Below, in pieces: positions 11,249-22,317 of a DNA stretch of 64,000 nucleotides; the first letter of the stretch is position 1; the number at the start of each line of letters is the position of its first letter. The notes below the pieces were generated by a model. It saw only the letters and a list, made by a program, of their open reading frames with translations, was not told where the DNA came from and made no database searches. Location of the stretch: NCBI GenBank assembly GCA_026874595.1, contig CM049309.1:74630426-74694425 (forward strand). Direction: 5' to 3'. The translations under genes were made by a program, and so were the position numbers. The DNA is from Sipunculus nudus (Eukaryota; Annelida; Sipuncula; Golfingiida; Sipunculidae).

Positions 11249-14056
11249 TTTTTAGCTCAGCTGACTATAAGTCATCTGAGCTATAGTCGTGGTCCATTGT
11301 CCGTCGTCCGTCCGTCCGTCCGTCTGTAGATGTGGCACGTTTTGAAACCATAGGACCTAGGAATCTAAAATTGGGCATAATGTTAGATGTCCCCAAGATC
11401 TCCTACCAAGCTGAAAACTGGGTCTTTGCGACTTCCTTCCTTTGAGAAATTAAGGGAAAACCTCAATTTTTTTTAAAAACCTATCTTCACACTTCAGGAC
11501 TGCCTAATATCAAAACCACTCATCTGTTTTTCATCATATTTACCATAAATATTCCTCTATATAGTTCCCATGTACATGCCAGAAATTAGGTCTGTATTAT
11601 ATAATTTAAAAAAGTTATGGGTCCAAACATAATGCATTTTGTAAGAAATAAGGAAAGATATTTGAACACTTAACACAAAACATGTTAAAGCTATGGACTT
11701 TTTTTCCAGTAATATAACTTTAATTAATCAAAATTAAATTGTATACCCAAAATTAGATCAAAATCTTTTAAATTTTTAAAAATATTAGCAAAAATAAAAA
11801 ATTGGTACCTTAAATTTTGCCCAATTTTGACCATGACCATGTTGATCTAATTTTCACAGCATGTACAATTAAGGATTTAATCTGTTAAAATCTGAAATTA
11901 GAAAATAAAAGCTGCAAAATTAGGCTAGTTATTGAATTTTTTTTAAGGCTCTTGTTGTATTCCCTTACATTGTCAAGCAGTCCACTGTGGTCACTGTTGG
12001 TCATTCAGTGCAGCTCTGTATGCTCCCAAGGTTGTTGGCATAATGTTAGATGTCCCCAAGATCTACCAAGCCAAAAACTGGGTCTTTGCGACTTTGTTCC
12101 TTTGAGAAATTAAGGAAAAACCTCAATTTTTTATTAAAAAACCTATTTTCACATTTCAGGACAGCCTAACTACGAAACCACTCACCTGTTTTCCTCATAT
12201 TTACCATAAATATTCCTCTGTATAGTTCCTATGTACATGCCAGAAATTAGGTCTGTATTATATGATTTAAAAAAAGTTATGGGCTCAAACATAATGCATT
12301 TTGTAAAAAATCAGGAAAGATATTTGATCACTTATCACAAAACATTTTAAAGCTATGGACTTTTTTCCAGTAAAATATCTTTTTATTAATCAAAATTTAA
12401 TTGTATACCCAAAATTAGATCAAAATCTGTTAAATTTTTAAAAATATTAGCAAAAATAAAAAATTGGTACCTTAAATTTTGCCTTAATTTGACCATGGCA
12501 CGTTTTTTTCTTATCAGTACATTTGATTTAATTTTCACAGCCAGTTTACATATGGATTTAATCTGATGAATTTTGAATTTGAAAGTATAAGCTCAAAAAA
12601 TAGTCTAGCTATTGAAGTTTTTTAGAAGACTTAATGTACTTGTATTTTCTAGCATCATGACCCTACTTTTGTTTACCTGGTAATCCAAAAATTGGCATAA
12701 TGTTAGATGTAATTGTAAATATTCATATTCTTCCATACATTTTCTATGTACATACCAAAATTTAGGTCAGTATTGCATAATTTGTTGAAGTTATCTAGGC
12801 CCAAACATAATGCACTTTGTAAAAAATCAGGATATATATTTACTCACTTAACATAAGAATGGCTGAGACTTTTTATCAGGAATATAACATCATTTAATCA
12901 AGATTCAATTGTATACGGAAAATTAGATCTGAAATTTGCAATTTTTTTAAGTTATTAGCATAAATATAAAATCAGTACCTTAAATTTTGCCCAACTTTGC
13001 CACGGCACAATTTTTTCCAGTAAGTACTGTGGATGCTATTTTCACAGCATGTACACATAAGGATTAAATCTGTTAAAATCTTAAATATGAAAAATAAAAG
13101 CTGCAAAATTAGGCTAGTTATTGAATTTGTTTTGAGGCTCTTGTTGTATTCCCTTACATTGTCAAGCAGTACACTGAGGTCACTCTAGGTCATTCAATGC
13201 AACTCTCTATGCTCCCCAGGCTGTTATGTAATCCAATCACTCCGGCAAGCCCTCTCTCTTGTTGAGCTTGATCAGGCTGCCAGCATAAATACCACAGGGA
13301 GCCTTTCTCTCTCTCCCCCCCCCCCCACCCCATTCTGTTGACAGACCTGTACTCTAAACAAGATGAATCTTATAATTTCAGCGATGAACAGTAACAACAG
13401 AGACCCCTCACTGAACCCACCGCTTCGATACACAGGACTAATATACAAGACAAAGCTGATAATTTTAATGTTAAAAAATTCTTTTTGTTGAGACTTGGAC
13501 AATTTTGATTTTTTTTAAGAAAAAAATGTTCAGGAATTTAATCCTAATATTCATATATGGTAAAATATTAAGACCTAATGAAAGTGCTAACTGACAAGAT
13601 TTAAGAAGACATAAATACTTTGTAGCATTTCGTTCATATCTCTTAAAGTTGGTGGGGCCTAGTTATCTAGTTTTTAAAATTAGAAATATTGGTCACACTT
13701 TGTGGGATTAATTTTTAACTCATATGGCCATATATTTAACTTTTGAAAAATTAATTACCTTCACACATTATTTGTTTATGAAATGGAACTTTTATATGAC
13801 ACTTACCGTAAGCCCATTTTTTCCCTTGGTGCATCACTAAATGGTTTCAGGCCAAAGATTTCATTTATTACACAGTCCATATGCTTTAGCTCATGCCATT
13901 ATTCTATAATTTACAGAGTTTCATTTAAGCTGGGCCATTTTCTCTTAGCTTTTCAAATGGTAATATACAAGGAAAAACCATAAGAAAAAAAAAATTTTGC
14001 AGTTACTAATATTTTCCAAAATTCAGCTGAGCGACGTGACCCATAGGTCCCTTGTT
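11249..14056 (+). mobile_element. Family A element nested in the copy at 8394
   Basis: Hairpin at 11253-11283 (loop ATA) is followed by a GTCC microsatellite. Three internal units begin near 11373, 12037 and 12693 (664 and 656 bp apart). The 3' end at 14023-14056 has TCAGCTGAGC, GACCCATAGGTC and CTTGTT. The host flanks join as 'gttattgatttt' + 'tctttaggctct', like the intact internal sequence at 11926-11955 and 13117-13142. A C run lies at 13315-13326. Confidence 0.8.
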
Positions 14057-15918
14057 TTTCTTTAGGCTCTATTGTAGTCATTTGCTTGGTCCAGATGCAG
14101 GGTCCAACTCCAGGTCACTGGAAGTCAGCTATGCCAGGGTTTCTGATTTGTTACAGTTACTGGGGGAGATCCCCTGCTGTGACAGGTGTACAGTTATTCA
14201 AATATCACCACCCCAATCCCCCCCCCCTTCGCCAAACCCAACCGCATAAAGTGTTATGCGGTTATTGTTATTGTTTTCACTGTATCTCTTAATTGTAATG
14301 CTGTTTCCACTCAAATATACAAAAACAAACTTTCCTTGAAAAAGTAATTCAAGGTGTAATCCAGAAGATGCCATGTTGTGTTTCTTTTAAATGATTTTAA
14401 CAAATATAATTAAACCCATCATTATGCTTTAATTTATAAAATATGTAGCAAATAAAGACACAATTTAAAATTGTGAAATCTGAATCAAGTATTATTTTTA
14501 GATATTTGTTGTTTTGGAAATTTATTTTTACCAGAAAAAAAAATTTACATTTGTATGCATGATGTGGTGTTATCTTACAAGATTGAGATTTAAGATGATG
14601 CAATTTAGAATTATGAATCAGTGTTTATATTCAGATATATATGTTATATTGGAAATGTATAGAAATATAAACTTATAATAAAAAAAATTGATGTGATAAA
14701 AAAATGAAGATCTAATCCAAACATTTGTTCATTATTTCCCTGCCTCAGCAGAATTTTAAAATCAGGCTTTTTTGCCCAGTATGTTTAAGCAGAAGTGTTG
14801 TTAATCCCAGCATCTCCCCCTTCCCCCCCCCCCCCCCCTGCTGTCTGCTGCCATTGATTCCTGTGCACTGGGACATTAGTTTTTATTGCTAATGTGTAAA
14901 ATTTATTTGATTAAAAAAATACGGTAATAGGATAAGAAAAAATTCAGATCTTATTGAAACATATTCTGCCTTAAGAGAATGGAACATAAAGTGATCAGCT
15001 CTGTCCATCATCTCTCCGTTATCATTAAATATATATTAATTATGAATTTTTTCCTATAAGCACTGTTGAAATAAATTTCATATGCTGTATGTGTTTGGAA
15101 ATTAGCTATTTAAGTCTGAAATTTGAAAGCAAATTATATATTTAGTTGTGTATTATTGCAGATGTTAAACTTTAAAAAAAATTTGATAAAATAAATAAAT
15201 TAAGAAATAATTGAAACTTCATATATTATCAGCTTTGTTTGTCTACCAGTCTGTCTTTCCTTTTTTTAAGTATTAAGTAATTATGAATGAACTCTTTTGT
15301 CCTGTAAGCATTGTTGAATTAAATGAAAAGCCTATGTATGTACACTATTATAATACAGATATGTTGAAACTCTCACCGTTCCACATACCCCCCCCCCCCC
15401 CCCACGCCCGACACCACAAAGTCCTTTCTGGGGACATTAGTTATATTTCCACTGTATACATTTTAAAAAATAAAAAGATACATATATTTAATAATATATA
15501 TAAAAAAATAGATTCAGTTGAACAAATGTGTAAACTCCTGAAATGTCAGCAGTTAATCATAAAGTCATAAAGTCATGGTAATAGTACAGATCATTTGTTC
15601 ATGAACTGCTCACATGCTTCAGTTTCAAAATTAGGAAACACATGGTCAGGTCACAAAATATTATTTGCAACAATTTCTTGCTCATCAATAAAAACCAATC
15701 ATATAAACCATGGCCTATATTACCTCCTCCTCTATCACTTTATCTCCATTTGATATTATTTTAGATTTTTACCTTCAAGGTCAACTTCAGCTGAGCACAG
15801 TGACCCCTGGGTCCCTTGTTATTTAAGTTTTATTTTGCTTTGTTAAGATTTTTATGTTTTTGTTTTCATGGAAACAAACTATAAAATTGTTGCTGACATC
15901 TCTCTTCTTTTCTTACAG

Positions 15919-15984
15919 GGATGCAGCCTTTTCTCAGTTTGCTTCATTCTGGAAGCCAGTTTTGATGTTAGACACAAATATTTG
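15919..15984 (+). CDS. SZT2: SZT2 exon d
   Basis: A 66-nt exon with a strong acceptor (CTTCTTTTCTTACAG, ending 15918) and donor TTTG|gtgaga. It encodes DAAFSQFASFWKPVLMLDT and continues to N-I-W, with the tryptophan codon split across the next junction. Phase 2 in and out joins exon c (lysine) to exon e. The FWKPVL core is conserved in SZT2. It lies 99 bp after the 3' end of a family A element. Confidence 0.92.
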
Positions 15985-16498
15985 GTGAGATATCCCTGTT
16001 TATTACAAAATACATTTGCATAGTTCTGACTTTAAGCTCTGTTAAATTTTAAATAAATTAAATAAAATTTCCTCATATAGGTTGATATAAAACAAAGTAC
16101 TGTCCATGTGATAATCTTCTCATCTGCAGTTGCCTGTCTGGGTGTGCTTAAACTGACTATACCCAAAACAGTATCATCGTCTTATTTTGTGCAAAATTAA
16201 TTTTCATTATTCAACAAATTTGCCAAAAAAATCAGATACTATTATAATTGCACGTATGCTGTATTGTCATTTTGTATGAAAAAAAAATTTTTTTTTCATC
16301 TTCTGATGAAATGTTGATTTAAACATAATGGGCCAGTTACATCAGCTATTCATTTTTGTCCTAAGTTTGTCACTTCTGTGATAGGAAAAACAAATATTTA
16401 CTGTGCAACGTATATAGACAGGCCCACTGTAAGATCAGTATAAAACCAAGATTTTTTTAAAACCTTTGGTTAAAATACCTATTCATTGTTGTTCTCAG
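15985..16498. other. Intron d-e; nothing recognised
   Basis: Ordinary AT-rich intron with no repeat family I recognise. Confidence 0.7.
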
Positions 16499-16720
16499 GC
16501 AAAAGTGGATGCATTGTCATCGAATTGGCCTCATTCTTGAGCATGATACACCATTGGATCATGATAGCTTACCGGGGAAGTATGTCCACATCCCAAACTC
16601 CAGTGGTCGGTTCTACAGTATCGGGTGTCGTCAGGCCTTCACAGCTCTCTGTGTCTTCTTGAGAGGCTGGAGCACCTTCGTACTTATGGACAACCAATCC
16701 TACATCAAGCTGCTCTTCAG
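16499..16720 (+). CDS. SZT2: SZT2 exon e
   Basis: Acceptor TTGTTCTCAG ends at 16498 and donor TTCAG|gtatgt follows 16720. The split tryptophan (TG+G) is followed by QKWMHCHRIGLILEHDTPLD, then PNSSGRFYSIGCRQAF and WSTFVLMDNQSYIKLLF. The LILEHDTP block and the SSGRF and FVL...SY.KLL blocks match SZT2 in order and spacing. Phase 2 in and out. Confidence 0.94.
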
Positions 16721-17097
16721 GTATGTGTTAGATTAACATTGAGGAAGAAACAGGTTTGATTGTTGTGATATTAATGTCAGTCAGTATCAAGCCGTGACCA
16801 GAAGCACTTAACTAGAGATATTTTTCTTCATGGAGGGTCCAGGTTGAAATCAATTAGCTGATTTGGGAGACAAGTTATATCCATTTTACCATTGACAGTG
16901 TTAAGCCTTGCATATAAAGTATCCATTAATCAAGAATTCCATGATAATATTTTGAAAAGATGACAGGTCTAGGCTTTGAATATTTATTTCTGAATTTCCT
17001 GTTTTGCAGGAATGATATATTCAGTCATTTAAAAATACATAAACGTTCACATCATTGTTCAAGACATGCTCATTTTATGGTGTAAATCTGTTTACAG
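16721..17097. other. Intron e-f; nothing recognised
   Basis: Plain AT-rich intron. Confidence 0.7.
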
Positions 17098-17212
17098 TGA
17101 AGCTGATCAACCCCCTACTTCATTTCTGTTGATACGGCTTGCTGGGAAGTCCCCGTGCATCACCCTGAGGCTGGCATTTCTCGGCGGTACTCCGTCTTCC
17201 GTCAGAAATGAG
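17098..17212 (+). CDS. SZT2: SZT2 exon f, followed by a GC donor
   Basis: Acceptor TCTGTTTACAG ends at 17097. The junction codon gives serine, then EADQPPTSFLLIRLAGKSP and ITLRLAFLGGTPSSVRNE. The exon must end after GAG at 17212, where the donor is GAG|gcaagt rather than gt. No GT site nearby keeps the frame, and the next exon starts cleanly in phase 0. GC-AG introns with an otherwise perfect consensus donor are a known minor class. Confidence 0.88.
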
Positions 17213-17703
17213 GCAAGTCTCGGGGAAAATCTGGGAAAACTGTCACCAGTGAAAGGAAACACAGACTTAACATTATATGTTGTAATGTTAAAATTAGAAG
17301 TGGATGCTTTAAAGGTTTAACCAAACAGATCATGTAGTTTTGTGTATAAGCCCACCCCAATAAATAATAAAGCTGTGTTTCCATTTTTCGTTTATATGCG
17401 TGTGTACAAGGGTGAAAAATTAGCTGTGTTTCGATGTGCAAATATATGCATGAACTGGCATAAGTGTACAAGTATACAGTGTTAGAGTGGATCTAGTAGG
17501 TCTTCCTCAGGAAGATGTCATTTTAACCAGAGTTCACCCAAACCCTTTATGTGAAAAGCTCTCCTGTGGTGTTTTTCATGCATATATTCACATTCACTTC
17601 CCAGTACTTACACATAGAAACAACATAGTTACAAAATCATATGGGCCATATTCATGCATATATGCATTTATGTGCTCATGGAAACAAGTCCAGTCTGTTT
17701 CAG
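17213..17703. other. Intron f-g (GC-AG) with weak inverted repeats
   Basis: Contains two 'gctgtgttt' blocks (near 17372 and 17423) and an opposed 'catggaaacaag' near 17679, with 'catatatgc'-like motifs between. This could be the remains of a small TIR element of about 320 bp, but the ends are not clear enough to call one. Confidence 0.4.
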
Positions 17704-17915
17704 GTTGTTGGTGATCTGAAGGATAAGATTCTGAGTCTGAACTTCCCACCACGAGGGACACAGAAGGAGGATGAGCCGGGTAAAAAGTTAACTAGGACAA
17801 CATCAGTTTGTGACAAAGACATTGTGAAGGAATGGAAGCCTCCCCTACAAAGGTTGTGGTCAGAAATCCTCTGCTGTGTTGCCACCATGAAACCTGTGGA
17901 AAAGATCCTGATCAG
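17704..17915 (+). CDS. SZT2: SZT2 exon g
   Basis: Acceptor CAGTCTGTTTCAG ends at 17703 and donor ATCAG|gtattt follows 17915. Starts in phase 0 with VVGDLKDKILSLNFPPRGTQ (vertebrate SZT2 has VSGLREEILRLRFPHR at this position). It then has a lysine- and threonine-rich low-conservation linker and ends with MKPVEKILIR, matching the KPLDKLLIRYE block. Phase 2 out. Confidence 0.93.
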
Positions 17916-18671
17916 GTATTTGTATCATTGTCCTGTAGATCATAACATTGAAATATTTTTAAGATAGGTCAGTTGTCCTTTGGTGGCACAGTCTAAATGC
18001 TCAGGATGTAGTTAATGCTGCAATAATTATTATGTCATGATTAAGGGTTTTAACTGATAAATCCAGGAGAATAAGCTAGACATAAGGAATAGTCTGCCAA
18101 TAAGACATTAGAATGACATTGGAGTTCTATTTGGGAATTTATTTTTTGTCTAATGTCTTATCCGCTATCTTGGGCCATAATGGCAGTTGTATCTATATCA
18201 GTACAGGTTATCATTTTGGAAATTTTTAAGTCCAGCTTTAATTTTATTTTAAAATAAGTGCATACATATCAAGATTGAGTTATTAATCTCATGCATGACT
18301 GGGATTATAAAGAATGAGATGTAGCATTTTGATATGTAAAAGTTATCATACAATTATGTTGTTCACATAAATATATTTCAATAAAATGAAAAAAAATAAG
18401 ATATTTAATGGTTCTGTTTAGCTGTTATTTTGTTTAAGAGGCATCAAGCTGAAGAATTTAACACAGTAACTTTTACTTCGAAATGACACAGTGTTAAAAA
18501 AGCATGTGCTGATTGGTCTTTCACCAAAATATGCTCCAAAAACACACATCTTAGCCAGAATATTCGCTGGAAGACCATGGCACTGTTACCATAAAAATTG
18601 TTAATAAAAGTGAAAAAATGACTGAGGAATATTTGCTTACACTAGTTAAATCTGTTATATATTCTATCCAG
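17916..18671. other. Intron g-h; nothing recognised
   Basis: AT-rich intron without supported internal features. Confidence 0.7.
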
Positions 18672-18890
18672 GTATGATAAAACACCCAAAGACTTCCTAA
18701 GACTGGACTGCGGTCAGTATAGTAGCCTGCACAACATGCCATCCCCATCAGCCAATCAGCTTGCATTCAACACATATCATGCCCTGTCCAAGTACCTGTG
18801 GCACCAGCGATGGGTGTGGGATGTTCAGTACGGGGCAGCGATGCCTATAAGCATGCAGGCGCTTGGTAAAATACTCTCCACCTTGACAAA
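18672..18890 (+). CDS. SZT2: SZT2 exon h
   Basis: Acceptor ATTCTATCCAG ends at 18671 and donor ACAAA|gtgagt follows 18890. The split arginine is followed by YDKTPKDFLRLDCG, a serine/asparagine-rich stretch, then YHALSKYLWHQRWVWDVQYG and ALGKILSTLT. The 'SRYLYHQRWLW' and 'LLSILT' blocks of vertebrate SZT2 correspond. Phase 2 out. Confidence 0.94.
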
Positions 18891-20092
18891 GTGAGTCATC
18901 AATGTTAAATGATTAATTTAGGAATATGACTGCTATTACTAGTCTTTTATATTTCCTTTAAATATCCTTAGTATCTTAGTCATAAATTTGGTAATTGTAG
19001 GAATTGGTAGTAAAATTTTGTTTGATGATTGAAATAAAACAACTGATAATCAATTATTAATTGATTATTTATTTACCAAATATTTTCATTAACTCTACTG
19101 TATAAATCAGTATTCACATGAAGACATGTTAAATCATGTTATCATTGTAATCATTAATGTCATGAAGTTTATTTCAAGTTTTAATGCTAACTAAAAAAAG
19201 GAGACATGATCACAGGGTCACAAAACACATTCCACTGAAATGTCAAGGTAACCGCTGCATTGTTGACGCTTGTCCGCTGCTCAGTTTTAATGTTGGTTGC
19301 TACATTTTGTTATTCTAAAGAAAGTTCCAGAGTGCTCCAACAGGTTCCAGACAGTACTTCCTAGTGCAATGCTTATGCCTTGGCATCATTTGCAGCAGCA
19401 CTCATTCCAGTGTTGAAGTCATATAAGGTTGTAATTAAAATTCAAATTCAGAGAGTGCTTACCCAGACATGCAAGCATGTCAGAAATAAAAACACAGGGA
19501 AATTTTTTTCCCGACATTTTAATGTGCTTTGACATATTTTCAGAATAAGGTTGCAAGAGGGTTTCCACTTTGGATATGCTAGTCATGGAATCACCAACCT
19601 TGTACTTGAAGTTGAAATGAAGGTTTGTTGAGTATATCTCATTTAAAGTTTTTTTCTCAAATTAAAGATGATATATATTTAAATCATATCTGTTATATGG
19701 ATGCTTAATACACTTAAGCATTAGAATAGTAAACCTTAGGATTAAGATGCCTCATCAATTTCATTGAATAAGAGGGAAAGATGCATTTGCACGAAAAAAG
19801 GATTAGTTTTAATACCTCTGAAAACAGGTATAATTAATCAACAACCTGATCTGAGCATGGTATCAGACTGGCCCATGCAAACACGCATTAATTATTGTAA
19901 AGCATGCAGTAACACCACATAACTCAGGTCATAATAAAAAACTAACAGAAATAAGTGAGGTATTGTGGGATTTATTCTTTGTTTATAATTAATACAAATA
20001 CTGCTGTACTTAGATCATATAGGTGTTGGTGCAGTCAAAAGGCATTAATGAAATCTTTTGCAAGCATGAATATTTTTGTTTATATTTTTTAG
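18891..20092. other. Introns h-i and i-j around exon i; nothing further recognised
   Basis: AT-rich sequence on both sides of exon i (19544-19622). No repeat family identified. Confidence 0.65.
19544..19622 (+). CDS. SZT2: SZT2 exon i
   Basis: Acceptor GACATATTTTCAG ends at 19543 and donor ATGAAG|gtttgt follows 19622. It encodes IRLQEGFHFGYASHGITNLV followed by L-E-V-E-M-K, the counterpart of the vertebrate [20 protein letters not shown] block, which is among the best-conserved parts here. Phase 2 in, phase 0 out. Confidence 0.95.
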
Positions 20093-20232
20093 CAGTCCAT
20101 TCCAGTTGCTGTAGAACAGACCACAGATGCTGAATCTGATGAGCCAAGGGGTGAAAGGTCACATGTTGAAAACACACATTGTGTTTTACAGTATATCATC
20201 TTTCCCCCACACACCAAGTTTGTCCGAGAAGG
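20093..20232 (+). CDS. SZT2: SZT2 exon j
   Basis: Acceptor TATATTTTTTAG ends at 20092; a tandem NAGNAG acceptor (AGCAG) could drop the first glutamine. Donor GAAGG|gtaggt follows 20232. It encodes a glutamate/threonine-rich linker followed by HCVLQYIIFPPHTKFVREG, matching the vertebrate CVVQYILFPPHSTSTKD block. Phase 0 in, phase 2 out. Confidence 0.9.
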
Positions 20233-20934
20233 GTAGGTACCAAGATGCTTCTGAAGCAAGTTAGGGTGAATTTATAACAAGATACATATGTTATACTTAT
20301 TGAATTTCAGCATTAATATAGAAACAAAAATTTTCCAGAAATCCGCTGAAATCTTCATCATAGGTTTAGGTGCTTGTCATCAATATGTTGAGGATAAACC
20401 ACCAGCTTGTTAGGTGTAGGGCTGGAGCACAGGATTCAAAGCTGGCAGGTCTTGAGTTCAGGTCTTAGCTGAGGAGCTGTGAGGTTCCTCTGTATTATGA
20501 CCCAACAGTGGGTATGATTACACACCCAAGGACCTGCAGGTGTGGTAGACACCGGGCCTGGATGACACCAGGATATTATATAAAAAAATTGCAGCACCCA
20601 AGTGCTTTGACCCGTCACTTAGTCCCAAACTTAAATGGAACTCTGCAGGTGAAGATATTTAGCTTAAGAATTAAATAAGTTAGCATTAAAAAATGGAGAC
20701 AGTTACCTCCACCAAAAAATCTTTAAAAAAATGTTGAGGATAAACTACATTACCTTTCAATATGTAAATGTATTAGCTGTATGGACTGGAACATCAGTTA
20801 AAATTGGCTGTGTTTCTGAAACAAATACTGTCAGGATATTATGGTTCGGGGATTGATATGAATTTAGTTTATTATTTTTTATAACATACCTTTAAAGGAT
20901 TGTTTTGATTAAAATTTTGAATATTAAAAATTGC

Positions 20935-21345
20935 TTTGCTGAGACTTTGTCCTGAATGTCTTACTGGGCTGAGGCTTCACCTGGGTGTCCTGGGAGGCTA
21001 AGACTAAGGTGCGAGCCTCCTGCTGGTGAGAGTCCTAAATCTGAATCCTGCTTAAGCTAGTATCAGTTTTGAGTGTCCTGCTGAGCTGAGATTTAGACAT
21101 TGGTGTCCTTTGCTGAGACCATTTTGCTGAGACATAGATTTGAATGCCCTTGTGTGTCATGCTGAGCTGAGACATTGATGTTAGTGTCATGCTGAGCTGA
21201 GACTAAGACTTAAGTATCATGCTGAGCTGAGACTAAGACTTGAGTGTCATGCTGAACTGAGACTTAAGACTTGAGTGTCATGCTGCGTTCAGACCTAGAC
21301 TTGAGTGTCCTGCTGTGTTTAGACTTACACTTCCATGTTCGGTTG
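20935..21345. repeat. 30-bp minisatellite in the intron before exon k
   Basis: The motif GCTGAGCTGAGAC recurs at 21161, 21191 and 21221, with variants at 21251, 21282 and 21312, giving a 30-31 bp period with TGAGTGTCAT between. More decayed units extend back to about 20935. Stops interrupt all relevant frames (TGAGTG, TGCTGA), so it is not an extra exon. Confidence 0.75.
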
Positions 21346-21534
21346 CACATAGGCTTAGAAATTAGAGTGTGAGTTGACCTGTCTACTGAGAATGTTACTA
21401 AAAAGACCCTGCAGTACGGCCATTAAATAGCTGAACTCTTAGACTTGAGTTTTATGCTATGACTAAATTGTTCCATAAATATGATTTTATGATATCACAG
21501 GTTTATGGTTCAGTGTCTTGTTGTGCATTATCAG

Positions 21535-21697
21535 ATTATCAGAGGATGAGGATGAAGGTGGAGAGACTACGGAGGCTGATCGAGAGCTGCAGGTCATCAC
21601 AGAATGCTGGGTAGAGCCCCAGCAGGGCTACGTCTGTAACAGCACACAGGAGCGCACTTACTTTGACAACCACTGTGGACAGGAGCTTCCTCAAGCA
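21535..21697 (+). CDS. SZT2: SZT2 exon k (last seen)
   Basis: Acceptor TTGTTGTGCATTATCAG ends at 21534 and donor CAAGCA|gtaagt follows 21697. The split glycine is followed by LSEDEDEGGETTEADRELQV, then ITECWVEPQQGYV and a final ELPQA, corresponding to the vertebrate FSTDDDND...LNLVTEVWVEPQYG...SEIPQA run. Phase 0 out. The next block expected (a cysteine- and FEYL-containing segment) was not found downstream in the window. Confidence 0.92.
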
Positions 21698-21829
21698 GTA
21701 AGTCTTTTCTTTTTTCCCTAATGCTTGATAGGTGCTGGTATGAATGTACAATTTGTAAATGAAAGAGAAAGTATGTTGTGCAGTAGCTGTGTGGATTGAT
21801 GGAATGGAATGGAAGGTGCAGATACAGAA

Positions 21830-21995
21830 TATGTCTTAGGTTGGTATAAATTTTTTTACCAGAACCACCTATATACCTTTTTTACGATAACACATTACTC
21901 AAGGGAAAATTTTGGGCTGATCTGGGATTCGAACCCATGTCAGGGGCGCACATGCCCGGCGTTCCAACCGCATGCTAGAAAAGCAAGTTTCACTA
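21830..21995 (-). repeat. tRNA-derived SINE head, minus strand
   Basis: Read on the minus strand, TAGCATGCGGTTGGAACGCC resembles a tRNA A box region. It is followed by a perfect B box, GGTTCGAATCC (complement at 21925-21935). Spacing is tRNA-like. The body runs toward lower coordinates, but its 3' end is not defined. It lies about 230 bp after exon k, in the large intron. Confidence 0.6.
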
Positions 21996-22317
21996 GCAAG
22001 ACAGTTCGATCTACTTTTATGTCACTCTGTAACAACTTAGAATAATATAAAAGGTATGAAAAATATGTCACATGAAATTCACACTGGTGAGTCAGAAAAT
22101 CCATATTGGATGCCTCATCAGTCAAGAGGATTTCAAACCTTCAGGTACATGGAAATCAGTCCATGAGTTTCCAGGATGCCATATGTTGATCAGACTATCA
22201 TTTCAGTCAAAATCTATCAATAAGTTTGAAAAAATCAGGAAAAATATTTTGAGAGTCTACCAATATTAAGGAAACTTTAGTTTGCTACATGAATACTTTG
22301 GTTTGCTGCATGAATGC

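Larger units (their letters stand above)
8394..15820 (+). mobile_element. Family A element carrying three nested insertions
   Basis: Hairpin at 8398-8428 (loop GTA), then GTCC-type repeats. The 3' end is at 15787-15820: TCAGCTGAGC, a GACCCCTGGGTC stem and CCCTTGTT. Two elements interrupt it directly: the TIR transposon at 8908-11085 (itself holding 9285-9934) and a second family A copy at 11249-14056. Without these the host is about 2.4 kb, similar to other copies. C runs at 14823-14838 and 15388-15403 lie in its 3' half. Confidence 0.72.
574..21697 (+). other. SZT2: SZT2 (KICSTOR subunit) gene, internal part, 11 exons
   Basis: This is the gene span. SZT2 is the large scaffold of KICSTOR (with KPTN, ITFG2 and C12orf66), which recruits GATOR1 to the lysosome and so couples amino-acid shortage to mTORC1 inhibition. 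Eleven exons joined through GT-AG (one GC-AG) introns stay open across all ten junctions and give about 580 residues. Colinear blocks recalled from human SZT2 are recognisable: LRLREGY, FWKPVLMLD, LILEHDTP, DQPPTSF, KILIRYDK, EGFHFGY and a closing ELPQA. The human protein exceeds 3300 residues, so this is an internal fragment of about one sixth. The N-terminal exons precede the window and the C-terminal two thirds are not found. DEPDC5 was considered and does not fit. Confidence 0.9.

Noticed and set aside
20440-20620. Possible tRNA-derived SINE
   Set aside because: The B-box-like AGTTCAGGTCT departs from the consensus and no A box is clear.
21501-21534. Alternative acceptor at 21500 for exon k
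   Set aside because: Using it in the required phase gives a TGA stop soon after; the acceptor at 21534 keeps the frame and the SZT2 similarity.
574-21697. DEPDC5/Iml1 as the identity of the gene
   Set aside because: The exon order and blocks such as LILEHDTP, EGFHF and WVEPQ follow SZT2, and no DEP or Iml1 motifs are seen.
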